NCBI GenBank assembly: GCA_020433455.1
Contig: JAGRCP010000058.1
Span: 22,936 to 73,732, forward strand
Origin: Caldilineaceae bacterium
GTDB lineage: Bacteria; Chloroflexota; Anaerolineae; Caldilineales; Caldilineaceae
DNA: 50,797 nt
Direction: 5' to 3'
Of this stretch, positions 1 through 10,257 are shown in pieces. Within the stretch, counting starts at the first letter, position 1. Each line of letters starts with the position of its first letter. The position numbers and the translations under genes were made by a program. The notes beneath the pieces were generated by a model. It was not told the DNA's origin and did no database searches. It saw only the letters and a program-made list of their open reading frames with translations.

Positions 1-74
1 CGCTGCCCTTTTTCTGTCTCACGCCCAGCCTACCGGCGTCTACTCAATTTATACCTGATTGCCCATCCTTTACG
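1..74. other. Intergenic left edge
   Basis: Stretch downstream of the minus-strand PHP gene. No gene, hairpin or promoter was recognised in it. It may hold the 3' end of that transcript. Confidence 0.5.
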
Positions 75-1937
75 CTACTCATCCTTTATGAAGGCGGCCC
101 ACTTCCCTTCCATGCCGTCTTCCGTGACGCCGTAGAAGATGCGCAGGCCGCCGTTCTCGCGCAGAGCCAGATCATAGCGCACTTTGCCCGCGCGCTCGGC
201 CGCGCGAATCAAACCCACGTTATTGTCCCACTGCACGTCTTTGGCGCCCACGGGATGATCTTCATGCTGAGCAATGGCGTAATTCCAGAGCTTGCGTGCC
301 CCCTTACGCGTCACATTCTTGATGACGTTGTTGTTGCGCAGATCTCGGATGCTGTGATAGGTGTTGCCCTGACGCTTCTCCGAGTCCACAATCTCTACGC
401 CGATTTGAGGCAGGTAGAATGCATCGTCCTGGTCGGCAACCGCGCCCCCGCCGGCATTGTCATCGGCATTATCGTCAGAGCCGGCGTTGCCGCTTTGCCT
501 GGAACCGCTCCTGCGCCCCCGGGAGCGACGACGTTTACGACCGGTCGAAGCCGATCCGGAAGCGGCAGAACCGCCATCACCCGACTCCTCTTCCTCCAAA
601 ACATTGCGGATTAGCGCCACGATCTCGTCGCGTACGGCCAGGGACGTATCGCCTTCATCCCGCACGTAAAATTTGTGGTCATCCAGACAATAGGGCCGAT
701 CATCCCCCTTGGCCGTCTCGACAATGAGCACCTTCACGCCCTCAGTCTCGGCAATCTTGGTCTTGACCTCGAGAGGCGGCGTCACCCGCTCATCCAGCCC
801 TTGCAGAATTTCCTTCTCAACCTTTTTGGGATCACTCAACCCCTTGGGCGCGCCCTTACGCGTCCCCACACCAACGTAGACGGTCCCGCCCATGGTGTTG
901 GCAAAGGCCGCAACGTCAGTCAGGATGGTGGTCAGCCGTCCGCCCCGCGCGCTGGCCGATTCGCGGAAGCTCTGAACCAGCGTCGCGCCTTCCTCCCGGG
1001 CCGCGGCTACGCTATCGAAGGGCTTGTCCTTGGGGCGCGCCGGCCGGGTGCGGTCAAATTGCTTGCTGCGCAGGGCCGCGGCAATTTCGTCGAAAGAGGG
1101 ATCAAGCAGGTTAAATTCGGTGGCGCGCTCACCTACGCCCAAACGACGCGGATTCTTGGGGTCCATAGTCAGCCGATGGGCATCGGACCCTTGAATGCAG
1201 TGCATGCGCCGGGGATATTCCATTTTCGAGCCGTTGAAAAAGCGCGCGGTGGAGCGGCCGCTCCGCTCAAGATCGGTGACTTCCAGACAGTCCAGATTGC
1301 TGTCCTGGGTAAATGCGATCTTGGTCTGCCCGCCAAAGGGGAAATTGCGCATGGCGACGCCGTGGGTGCTATTGGCGTGGGCGGCAATAACCAACCCGCC
1401 GGCTTCGCGGATAATTTTATAAGCAGTAAGGACGTCGGTCGATGCGCCGGTTTCGGTGGAGCCAATGTCCAGCTTGTCGGCCGGAATGTTGAGCTGCAAT
1501 AAAATATGCTCCAATTCGCGCACGCTGGTTTCCGGCGGGAAGATGCCCAAAATATGAAACCCGAAGGTGGCCGTAAATTCAAAGCCCGGCAGCACCAACA
1601 CCTTCTCCGACAGCTCGCGCCACTCGCTCAATCGCGCCTGCTCCTCTTCCGTCAGACGATCATCGCGCTCCAAACGGCTCAACCATTCAACTTCACGGCG
1701 GATGGCGGCAATGCCGGCGACCGTATTGTGGTCGGTCAGCGCAATGACGTCCAGGTCTCGCTCAACAGCCGTGCGCAACACGTCCAAATAGGTTACGCTG
1801 GGATCTTCATAATCGTTGGACCCTGGCGTGTGAACGTGCAAATCCGCTTTGTACCACTGACGCTTTGACGAACGACTATTGGAGCCTGACGATTGAGACT
1901 GGCGTCCACTGCTATTTGATTTTTTTCTTTTACTCAC
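75..1937 (-). CDS. PHP-domain phosphoesterase fused to AlbA_2-like domain
   Basis: 620 residues. An S/K/R/Q-rich basic tail (1-27) precedes a PHP metal-dependent phosphoesterase domain: DLHVHT (His34/His36), ALTDHN (Asp69/His70), a buried FHILGIF stretch, AAHAN and GSDAHRL near 250. These match the metal ligands of PHP enzymes. Residues about 305-440 resemble the AlbA_2 (Schlafen-like, formerly AAA_4) domain, with [19 protein letters not shown] and a YVRDEG-like segment. A low-complexity Arg/Ser/Gly/Asp linker (about 445-500) leads to an unrecognised basic C-terminal domain (about 502-620). The start is GTG; GGAGG lies 14 nt upstream, so the exact start is uncertain. PHP domains hydrolyse phosphoesters, and AlbA_2 domains occur in nucleic-acid-associated and regulatory proteins. 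A nucleic-acid role is inference. It is the last gene before the window edge and is separated from clpC by a large palindrome. Confidence 0.8.
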   Translation of the reverse strand: MSKRKKSNSSGRQSQSSGSNSRSSKRQWYKADLHVHTPGSNDYEDPSVTYLDVLRTAVERDLDVIALTDHNTVAGIAAIRREVEWLSRLERDDRLTEEEQARLSEWRELSEKVLVLPGFEFTATFGFHILGIFPPETSVRELEHILLQLNIPADKLDIGSTETGASTDVLTAYKIIREAGGLVIAAHANSTHGVAMRNFPFGGQTKIAFTQDSNLDCLEVTDLERSGRSTARFFNGSKMEYPRRMHCIQGSDAHRLTMDPKNPRRLGVGERATEFNLLDPSFDEIAAALRSKQFDRTRPARPKDKPFDSVAAAREEGATLVQSFRESASARGGRLTTILTDVAAFANTMGGTVYVGVGTRKGAPKGLSDPKKVEKEILQGLDERVTPPLEVKTKIAETEGVKVLIVETAKGDDRPYCLDDHKFYVRDEGDTSLAVRDEIVALIRNVLEEEESGDGGSAASGSASTGRKRRRSRGRRSGSRQSGNAGSDDNADDNAGGGAVADQDDAFYLPQIGVEIVDSEKRQGNTYHSIRDLRNNNVIKNVTRKGARKLWNYAIAQHEDHPVGAKDVQWDNNVGLIRAAERAGKVRYDLALRENGGLRIFYGVTEDGMEGKWAAFIKDE

Positions 1938-2054
1938 AACAATTCAACTAACCTCCATTGGTATTTTGCAGTTGATAGTTCTCTTCCTGATGGTTGCGTC
2001 AGCAACCCCAATTCATTATACATGAGGGAGAATCAGAAACAGAATCCAAAAACA

Positions 2055-2139
2055 GCACACGGTACGCAAAGACGTACGGGCATAGCAAAGGGAATACATG
2101 CATCGCCCTTGCTATGCCCTGCCCTACCGTACCGTGTGC
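2055..2139. repeat. Composite 85-bp palindrome downstream of clpC
   Basis: The outer arms GCACACGGTAC (2055-2065) and GTACCGTGTGC (2129-2139) are perfect 11-bp complements. The inner arms GGGCATAGCAAAGGG (2078-2092) and CCCTTGCTATGCCC (2106-2119) pair with one bulged A. It sits between the clpC stop and the next minus-strand gene, so it may end or stabilise clpC mRNA. No T-run follows, so it is not a classical intrinsic terminator. Confidence 0.7.
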
Positions 2140-2165
2140 CGTTCGATTTTATACAGATCAGCCCG

Positions 2166-4673
<2,508 letters not shown>

Positions 4674-4984
4674 GGGGTCGAAAACTCCTATTTTCTGCCC
4701 GCTTTTTCTTGACTGTTCGCTTACCGCTCATTGGTCAAAGCGGAGTAAACACAACTACATTACGGCGTAAATCCCACGACAAAAATATCGCGGCGACAAT
4801 CATGCTCGCCTTCTTCTCTGAATAGAGCGCTCACATGACGCCGCCCTGTTTCCGTCGGGATTTACCTATATACAATCCGTACAAGAGTTCTACCCCAATA
4901 GTACGCCCAAACGCGTAGGAAAGATTCCGAAATCAGCGGACTCTAACGCAACGCAAATGGAGGAGCGGGGGAGGAAAGCGGCAA

Positions 4985-5039
4985 GTGGCAGGATGCAATC
5001 GGATTAATGTGTCAGCTCCGCAACTCCGCCGCCTGCCAC
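4985..5039 (-). terminator. Hairpin after the baeRF gene
   Basis: GTGGCAGG (4985-4992) and CCTGCCAC (5032-5039) are perfect 8-bp arms just beyond the minus-strand stop at 5045. There is no U-tract, so this is a weak or Rho-assisted terminator at best. The rest of 4674-4984 shows no gene; it should contain the clpC promoter, but no convincing -35/-10 pair was found. Confidence 0.35.
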
Positions 5040-5044
5040 CCGCC

Positions 5045-6133
5045 CTAATACCGCGTCAACGCGCCAATCTTCCCCAATTTCGCCAATTCCGCGTCCTGCT
5101 CCAGCACCGTCACGCCGATGTCCTGCACCATGGCCCGCCGCAGGACGCTATCCACGCCGTCGGGCAGCTTCTGAATGCGGCCGCTGCCCAATTCGGCCTC
5201 CTCATCCTCCAGGTTGAGTACAATGTAGCCGCTGTCCACGAAGCGGTAGGCGGGCTCGGCGTAATCGGCCAGGGCAATGACGTGGGAGGCGCGGCCGTTC
5301 TGCACCGCCGTCAACGTCTCAGCCAACCCCGCGACGGCATCGCCGCCTTTGTGAAGGGTTGTCACCAACTCCTGAGTCAGCTTGCGCTCCTCCTCTTCCG
5401 CGGCCTGCTGAGCTACCTCCAGCGCTTCGGTGCGAATCTCATTGGCGCCGGCATTGGCATCAACAGCGATGCGACCGACGACCATATCGCGCAGGCGGTG
5501 GCTGAGCATCCCGGCAAACCGCGCGGTGTTCTTCTCCGTACCGGCCAGAATCAAGTGGCGGGTATTGGTCTGGCGATAGAACTCTTCGGCCATTTCAGCC
5601 GCGTCCTGAAGATTCTGGCGCGCGGTTCCCCGCTCGCTGCGCTGATAGCGGGGCGCGGCCCAACCGCCTGCCTTATGGCGCTTCACTTCTTCGCCTAAAT
5701 AGCCTTCCACATCTTCCAGCACGCCCATGTGGAAGCGATAAAGTCGAGCCCCTTCCTGGTCTACCTGAACCACGCCATAGCGTTCGTAGGCGTCCATGAG
5801 CGCAGCCAACTGGCGTACGTACGGACGATGGGCCACCATGACGCTATCCTCCACGGGGACCATGAGGCTTTGGGACCACCAGAAATCTTCGGCCTGGCAG
5901 CTAAAGAGGATCAGGCCGCGTCCTTTCCAGTTGTAGCCCATTTCCACGAAGTTCTGGACCCGCTTAATATCCGCATCAGCCGCGCCGGCCGCTTTGCCCA
6001 GCAGGCTGCGCAAAGCCAACTTATACTTTTCAGGCGAGCGGCGATGGGGGTCTACGTTGAGGTAAACGCTCAAAACAGGATGTTCATGACTCTCGAATTC
6101 AATGGCCTGACGGACATCAACATCGGTTAACAT
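5045..6133 (-). CDS. Bacterial archaeo-eukaryotic release factor-like protein (baeRF)
   Basis: 362 residues. The N-terminus ([10 protein letters not shown]) and the central stretch with [16 protein letters not shown] and MLSHRL resemble the domain-2-like fold of bacterial eRF1 relatives. The C-terminal third ([19 protein letters not shown] ... VIALADYAE ... VTVLEQ) resembles the L7Ae/eRF1 domain-3 fold, where a loop binds structured RNA. Family members are predicted ribosome-associated factors, with at least one group implicated in rescue or hibernation; the exact role here is unproven. The start is ATG with a strong AGAGGAT ribosome binding site 6 nt upstream. It is the first gene transcribed leftward from the 393-bp divergent region shared with the cation ATPase. 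Confidence 0.75.
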   Translation of the reverse strand: MLTDVDVRQAIEFESHEHPVLSVYLNVDPHRRSPEKYKLALRSLLGKAAGAADADIKRVQNFVEMGYNWKGRGLILFSCQAEDFWWSQSLMVPVEDSVMVAHRPYVRQLAALMDAYERYGVVQVDQEGARLYRFHMGVLEDVEGYLGEEVKRHKAGGWAAPRYQRSERGTARQNLQDAAEMAEEFYRQTNTRHLILAGTEKNTARFAGMLSHRLRDMVVGRIAVDANAGANEIRTEALEVAQQAAEEEERKLTQELVTTLHKGGDAVAGLAETLTAVQNGRASHVIALADYAEPAYRFVDSGYIVLNLEDEEAELGSGRIQKLPDGVDSVLRRAMVQDIGVTVLEQDAELAKLGKIGALTRY

Positions 6134-6444
6134 CGTTTATCCTCTTTTCTGTTGTGTTGGTCTTTTGCGTAGGTCTGTTGCGTTGGCTGAATTGAGACCG
6201 AGCGTGGGCCGACTCCGCCTCAGGCAAGAATATGACGAGCAGGCGGAAACAGTTATCATCCTCACAGTAGCATTTCGGATTGCGGTTGTCAATAGCCGCA
6301 CAAAATTCCCCTGAGGTATCTGCACGGGCCCCTCCGGGAAGGGCTGTGGAAAACATGTCGCTCCCAGAGAGAAACCTCCCGGAGGCCATACGCCCCCAAA
6401 ATTCCAGGAGAGACGCCAAACAGACTGCGCAATTATAGCTTGTC

Positions 6445-6453
6445 TGCTAGAAT
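6445..6453 (+). promoter_or_regulatory. Extended -10 promoter candidate for the cation ATPase
   Basis: TGC-TAGAAT gives an extended -10 (TG at 6445-6446, hexamer 6448-6453), 73 bp before the ATG at 6527. No good -35 is seen, which extended -10 promoters can tolerate. The remainder of the divergent region 6134-6526 holds no recognisable gene. Confidence 0.35.
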
Positions 6454-6526
6454 AGACGCTGTGTGAATTGAATGAGTAGAGATGATGAGATTGCATCTTG
6501 AATTTTGGCACAGATAGGACCTATAC

Positions 6527-9349
6527 ATGGCAACCGACGTTTCTACAGCAGATCAATCCGCTGCCGCCACACCGGAAAAACCCGCAGATACGGCCTGGTA
6601 TCGCCTGCCCTACCAGGAGGTCATGGACCGATTGGGCAGCAATCGGCAACCGGGGCTGAGCAGCGCCGAAGCCGAGCAGCGTCTTCAACAGTACGGCCCC
6701 AATGAAATCACCGAGCGTAAAGGGCGCACCAGGTGGCAGATTCTCTTCGAGCAATTTACCAACATCCTGACCGTCATCCTGATCGCGGCCGCCGTCATCT
6801 CCATCTTTCTGGGCGACGAAATCGAGGCCATTGTTATCCTGGCGATTGTGGCGCTCAACGGTCTGCTGGGCTTCTATCAGGAGTATAAGGCCGAGCAGTC
6901 CATGGAGGCGCTCAAGCGCATGTCCGTGCCCACGGTCCGGGTGCGCCGGGACGGCAAGGTGCGGGAAGTTTCGGCCCGGGAGCTGGTCCCCGGCGACATC
7001 GTACTCCTGGAAACGGGCAATGTCGTTCCCGCAGACGGACGCATGATCGAAAGCGTCAACCTGCGCGCCATGGAGGCGGCGCTCACCGGCGAATCGGAAG
7101 CCGTGGAAAAATCGGCCGATCTGGTGCTGAGCGAAGACCGGGTTATCGGCGACCAGCGCAACATGCTCTTTTCAGGCACGGTGGTCAACTACGGCCACGG
7201 GGAGATGATCGTCACCGGCACGGGCATGGAGACGGAACTGGGCCATATCGCCGACATGATCCAGTCAGTATCCGATGAGCAGACGCCCTTGCAGCAACGG
7301 CTTGACGGGCTAGGTAAGATTCTGGCCATAGCGGCCATCGTCCTGGTCGTGGTCATCTTTGTCATGGGCGTCCTGCAGGGCAACCCGGTGGAGGAGATGC
7401 TCCTCACTGCGGTGAGCCTGGCCGTAGCCGCCATTCCTGAAGCATTGACCGCGGTGGTGACGATTGCCCTCTCCCTGGGCGCGCAGCGCATGTTGCGCCG
7501 CAAGGCCCTCATCCGCAAGCTGCCCGCGGTGGAAACCCTGGGGTCGGTAAGCATCATCTGCTCCGACAAGACGGGCACGCTGACCCAGAACCGCATGACG
7601 GTGATGGCAATCGATATCGCCGAACAGCACATCGAGTTGGCCCAGCCGGAGCATACGACGGATCGCTTTGACCTGGAGCCGATCAAGGAGATGAAGCCGG
7701 GCGAAAAGCTCGTCCCCACGCTGGATTTGCTCCTTATGGCCGGCGCGCTCAACAATGACGCGCAGTTGGAGGAGGATGCGGATCATCCGGGAGAATATCA
7801 CGCCATCGGCGATCCCACCGAGGGCGCGCTGGTCCTGGCCGCAGCCGAGTACGGCATCTTTAAAAGCGACCTGGAGCAGGCCCTGCCGCGCAAAGGCGAG
7901 CTGCCCTTTGACTCGGTGCGTAAGCGCATGACCACCATTCATAAGATGCCCGCCGACGCAAGCGACGTGCCGCCCAGCCTGCAGGCCGTCTGGGAACGGC
8001 GCGTTGATCGGCCGCTGCCCCGTTATTTGGCCATCACCAAGGGCGCGATCGACGGGCTCATGGAGCATGCGGATCGCGTCTGGATAAACGGTGATCTGGT
8101 TGCGCTGGATAATAAGTGGCGCGCGCGCATCATGCGCGCCCACGACGAGATGGCGGGAAAGGGCATGCGGGTGCTGGCCGCGGCCATCCGCGGGTTGGAT
8201 GAGCTGCCCGCCCAGGACGAGATAGAGGACGTGGAAGAGCGTTTGGTGCTGGTGGGCCTCTTCGGCATGATCGATCCGCCCCGGCCTGAAGTGACCGAAT
8301 CGGTCGCCACCTGTCGCAAGGCGGGCATCCGTCCGGTCATGATCACGGGCGATCACCCTCTGACCGCGCGCCACATCGCCCAGCAGATCGGCATTACCGA
8401 AAGCGACGAGTTCGTCACCGGCCAGGAACTGGAAAGCATGTCGGAAGCAGAGTTGACGCGCGTCGCCCATACCATATCGGTCTTCGCCCGGGTCTCGCCC
8501 GAACACAAGCTGCGCCTCATCGAAGCGTACCAGAAGGAAGGCAGCATTGTGGCCATGACGGGCGACGGCGTCAACGATGCGCCGGCGCTGAAGAAGTCGG
8601 ATATCGGCGTGGCCATGGGCATTACCGGCACCGACGTTTCCAAGGAAGCCGCGGACATGATTCTGCTGGATGATAACTTCGCCACCATTGTCTCGGCTGT
8701 AGAAGAAGGCCGCACCGTCTATGACAATATTCGCAAGTTTATCAAGTACCTGCTGAGCTGCAACACCAGTGAAATCGCGGTCATGCTCATCGGCCCGTTT
8801 ATGGGCCTGCCGCTGCCTCTTTTGCCCCTGCAAATTTTGTGGATGAACCTGGTTACCGACGGATTGCCCGCGCTGGCGCTGGGCGTCGAGCCGGCCGAGC
8901 GCAGCGTCATGCGCCGGCCGCCCTACTCATCCCAGGAGAGCATCTTCGGGCGCGGCATGGCCGCCTTTATCATCGTCCTGGGCGTCGTCATGAGCATTAT
9001 CTCCCTGACCGTGGGCGTCTGGGCCTATCGCAGCGGCGATCCGGCCTGGCAGACGCTGCTCTTCACCACGTTAATCTTTGCCCAAATTGTCTTGGCCCTG
9101 GAAGTGCGATCCGAACGCGATTCTCTCTTCACCATCGGCTTCTTCTCCAATCCGCCCATGGTGTGGGCCTTTGTCAGCACGCTGCTGCTTCAGATTTTGG
9201 TCGTCTATGTACCCTTCTTCCAGAATATCTTCCACACCGATCCGCTGTCCGTCCGCGATGTCGCCATCGCCTTCGGAGCCAGTCTCTTTATTCTGATTTT
9301 CGTAGAAGTTTGGAAAATCTTCTTGAGACGAGAGGCAAGTAACGAGTAA
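6527..9349 (+). CDS. P2A-type cation-transporting ATPase (Ca2+-ATPase-like)
   Basis: 940-residue P-type pump that couples ATP hydrolysis to cation export across the inner membrane. The order is typical: N-terminal cation-ATPase domain, actuator motif LTGES (about 187), membrane helix 4 with AAIPEAL, phosphorylation loop CSDKTGTLTQNRM (Asp about 347), nucleotide-binding domain with KGA (KGAIDGLMEHA), hinge GDGVNDAPALKKSDIGVAMG (about 677), and helix 6 NLVTDGLPALALG. The PEAL and N-x-x-x-D motifs are those of SERCA/PMR1-like pumps, so Ca2+ (or Mn2+) is the likely substrate; PEAL instead of PEGL leaves this open. The C-terminal helices are present, so it is full length. The ATG has an AGGA site upstream. 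A metallophosphoesterase follows after 53 bp on the same strand. Confidence 0.93.
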   Translation: MATDVSTADQSAAATPEKPADTAWYRLPYQEVMDRLGSNRQPGLSSAEAEQRLQQYGPNEITERKGRTRWQILFEQFTNILTVILIAAAVISIFLGDEIEAIVILAIVALNGLLGFYQEYKAEQSMEALKRMSVPTVRVRRDGKVREVSARELVPGDIVLLETGNVVPADGRMIESVNLRAMEAALTGESEAVEKSADLVLSEDRVIGDQRNMLFSGTVVNYGHGEMIVTGTGMETELGHIADMIQSVSDEQTPLQQRLDGLGKILAIAAIVLVVVIFVMGVLQGNPVEEMLLTAVSLAVAAIPEALTAVVTIALSLGAQRMLRRKALIRKLPAVETLGSVSIICSDKTGTLTQNRMTVMAIDIAEQHIELAQPEHTTDRFDLEPIKEMKPGEKLVPTLDLLLMAGALNNDAQLEEDADHPGEYHAIGDPTEGALVLAAAEYGIFKSDLEQALPRKGELPFDSVRKRMTTIHKMPADASDVPPSLQAVWERRVDRPLPRYLAITKGAIDGLMEHADRVWINGDLVALDNKWRARIMRAHDEMAGKGMRVLAAAIRGLDELPAQDEIEDVEERLVLVGLFGMIDPPRPEVTESVATCRKAGIRPVMITGDHPLTARHIAQQIGITESDEFVTGQELESMSEAELTRVAHTISVFARVSPEHKLRLIEAYQKEGSIVAMTGDGVNDAPALKKSDIGVAMGITGTDVSKEAADMILLDDNFATIVSAVEEGRTVYDNIRKFIKYLLSCNTSEIAVMLIGPFMGLPLPLLPLQILWMNLVTDGLPALALGVEPAERSVMRRPPYSSQESIFGRGMAAFIIVLGVVMSIISLTVGVWAYRSGDPAWQTLLFTTLIFAQIVLALEVRSERDSLFTIGFFSNPPMVWAFVSTLLLQILVVYVPFFQNIFHTDPLSVRDVAIAFGASLFILIFVEVWKIFLRREASNE

Positions 9350-9402
9350 AGGCGGCAGTCTTCACCGCCTGTCATCTGCTATCCGCCGCCGGGAGCTTCA
9401 CT

Positions 9403-10197
9403 ATGCGCATTCTCATTCTATCCGATATTCACGCCAATCTGGTCGCGCTGGAAACCGTCCTCAGCACAGCAGCAGGGCAGTATGATGCGATCTGGTGCCT
9501 GGGCGACGTAGTGGGCTATGGCCCCAGGCCGAATGAATGCGCCCAAATCATCGCGGAGAAAGCGGAATTGTGCGTTATGGGCAATCATGATTGGGCGGCT
9601 CTGGGTCGGCCGGGCATGGACGTAAACGACTTCAATCCCCAGGCCCGCCAGGCCGTCCTCTGGACGCGTCGCGAATTAACGGAAGAGAACCGCGCCTTTC
9701 TGGACAGTCTGTCCGACCAGCCCGTCCAGTCCGAGCGCGCGCCCGACATTCTCGTCACCCACGCCAGTCCCCGCGAACCGGTCTGGGAATATATCCTCAC
9801 GCCCAGCATTGCGCTGGAAAATTTTGCCGTCTTCAGCGAGCCCATCTGCCTGGTCGGCCACACCCACAAGCCGGCCGTCTATCGCTGGCGACTCCACAGC
9901 GAAGCGGACGAGGACGATGAGGAGTTGTATTCCGTGGCCACGGTGGATTATCTTCAGCCCTACGTAGGCGTACCGGTCGAATTGACGACCTCGGCTCAGG
10001 AGCGGCTCATCCTCAATCCGGGCAGCGTCGGCCAGCCCCGGGATAACGATGCACGCGCGGCCTACGCCATTCTGGACCTGGACCAACACACCTGGACCTA
10101 CGAACGCGTCGCCTATCCCATCGAGTTGACCCAAAGCCAAATGCGCGCCGAACGCCTGCCCAAGCGCCTGGTGGATCGGCTGAGTTTCGGGTGGTAG
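9403..10197 (+). CDS. Metallophosphoesterase, YfcE-like
   Basis: 264-residue calcineurin-like phosphoesterase with all family metal motifs: SDIHANLVAL (Asp8, His10), GDVVGYGP, GNHDWAAL, VTHASPREP and VGHTHKP. Members hydrolyse phosphodiesters or phosphomonoesters with two metals; the physiological substrate cannot be told from sequence. The start ATG has GGGAG about 8 nt upstream. It follows the cation ATPase by 53 bp and may share its transcript. It converges on the CNB/PH membrane protein with only 59 bp between stops. Confidence 0.9.
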   Translation: MRILILSDIHANLVALETVLSTAAGQYDAIWCLGDVVGYGPRPNECAQIIAEKAELCVMGNHDWAALGRPGMDVNDFNPQARQAVLWTRRELTEENRAFLDSLSDQPVQSERAPDILVTHASPREPVWEYILTPSIALENFAVFSEPICLVGHTHKPAVYRWRLHSEADEDDEELYSVATVDYLQPYVGVPVELTTSAQERLILNPGSVGQPRDNDARAAYAILDLDQHTWTYERVAYPIELTQSQMRAERLPKRLVDRLSFGW

Positions 10198-10207
10198 AGG
10201 AGGGGGG

Positions 10208-10257
10208 GCGGGGTTGCGATGCGGCGGCGCGGCGGAGTAACGACTTCGCCACCCCGC
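10208..10257. terminator. Hairpin between convergent genes
   Basis: GCGGGGT (10208-10214) can pair with ACCCCGC (10251-10257), with a GCG/CGC extension inside. It spans the gap between two convergent stop codons, so a shared terminator is plausible. It has a long loop and no U-tract. Confidence 0.3.

Noticed and set aside
675..1502. Long plus-strand open frame under the PHP gene
   Set aside because: Shadow of the minus-strand PHP coding frame; no ribosome site or domain.
4733..4749. GGTCAAA next to GAGTAAA upstream of clpC, possible CtsR operator
   Set aside because: Only one half-site matches; the second differs at three of seven positions and no ctsR gene is near.
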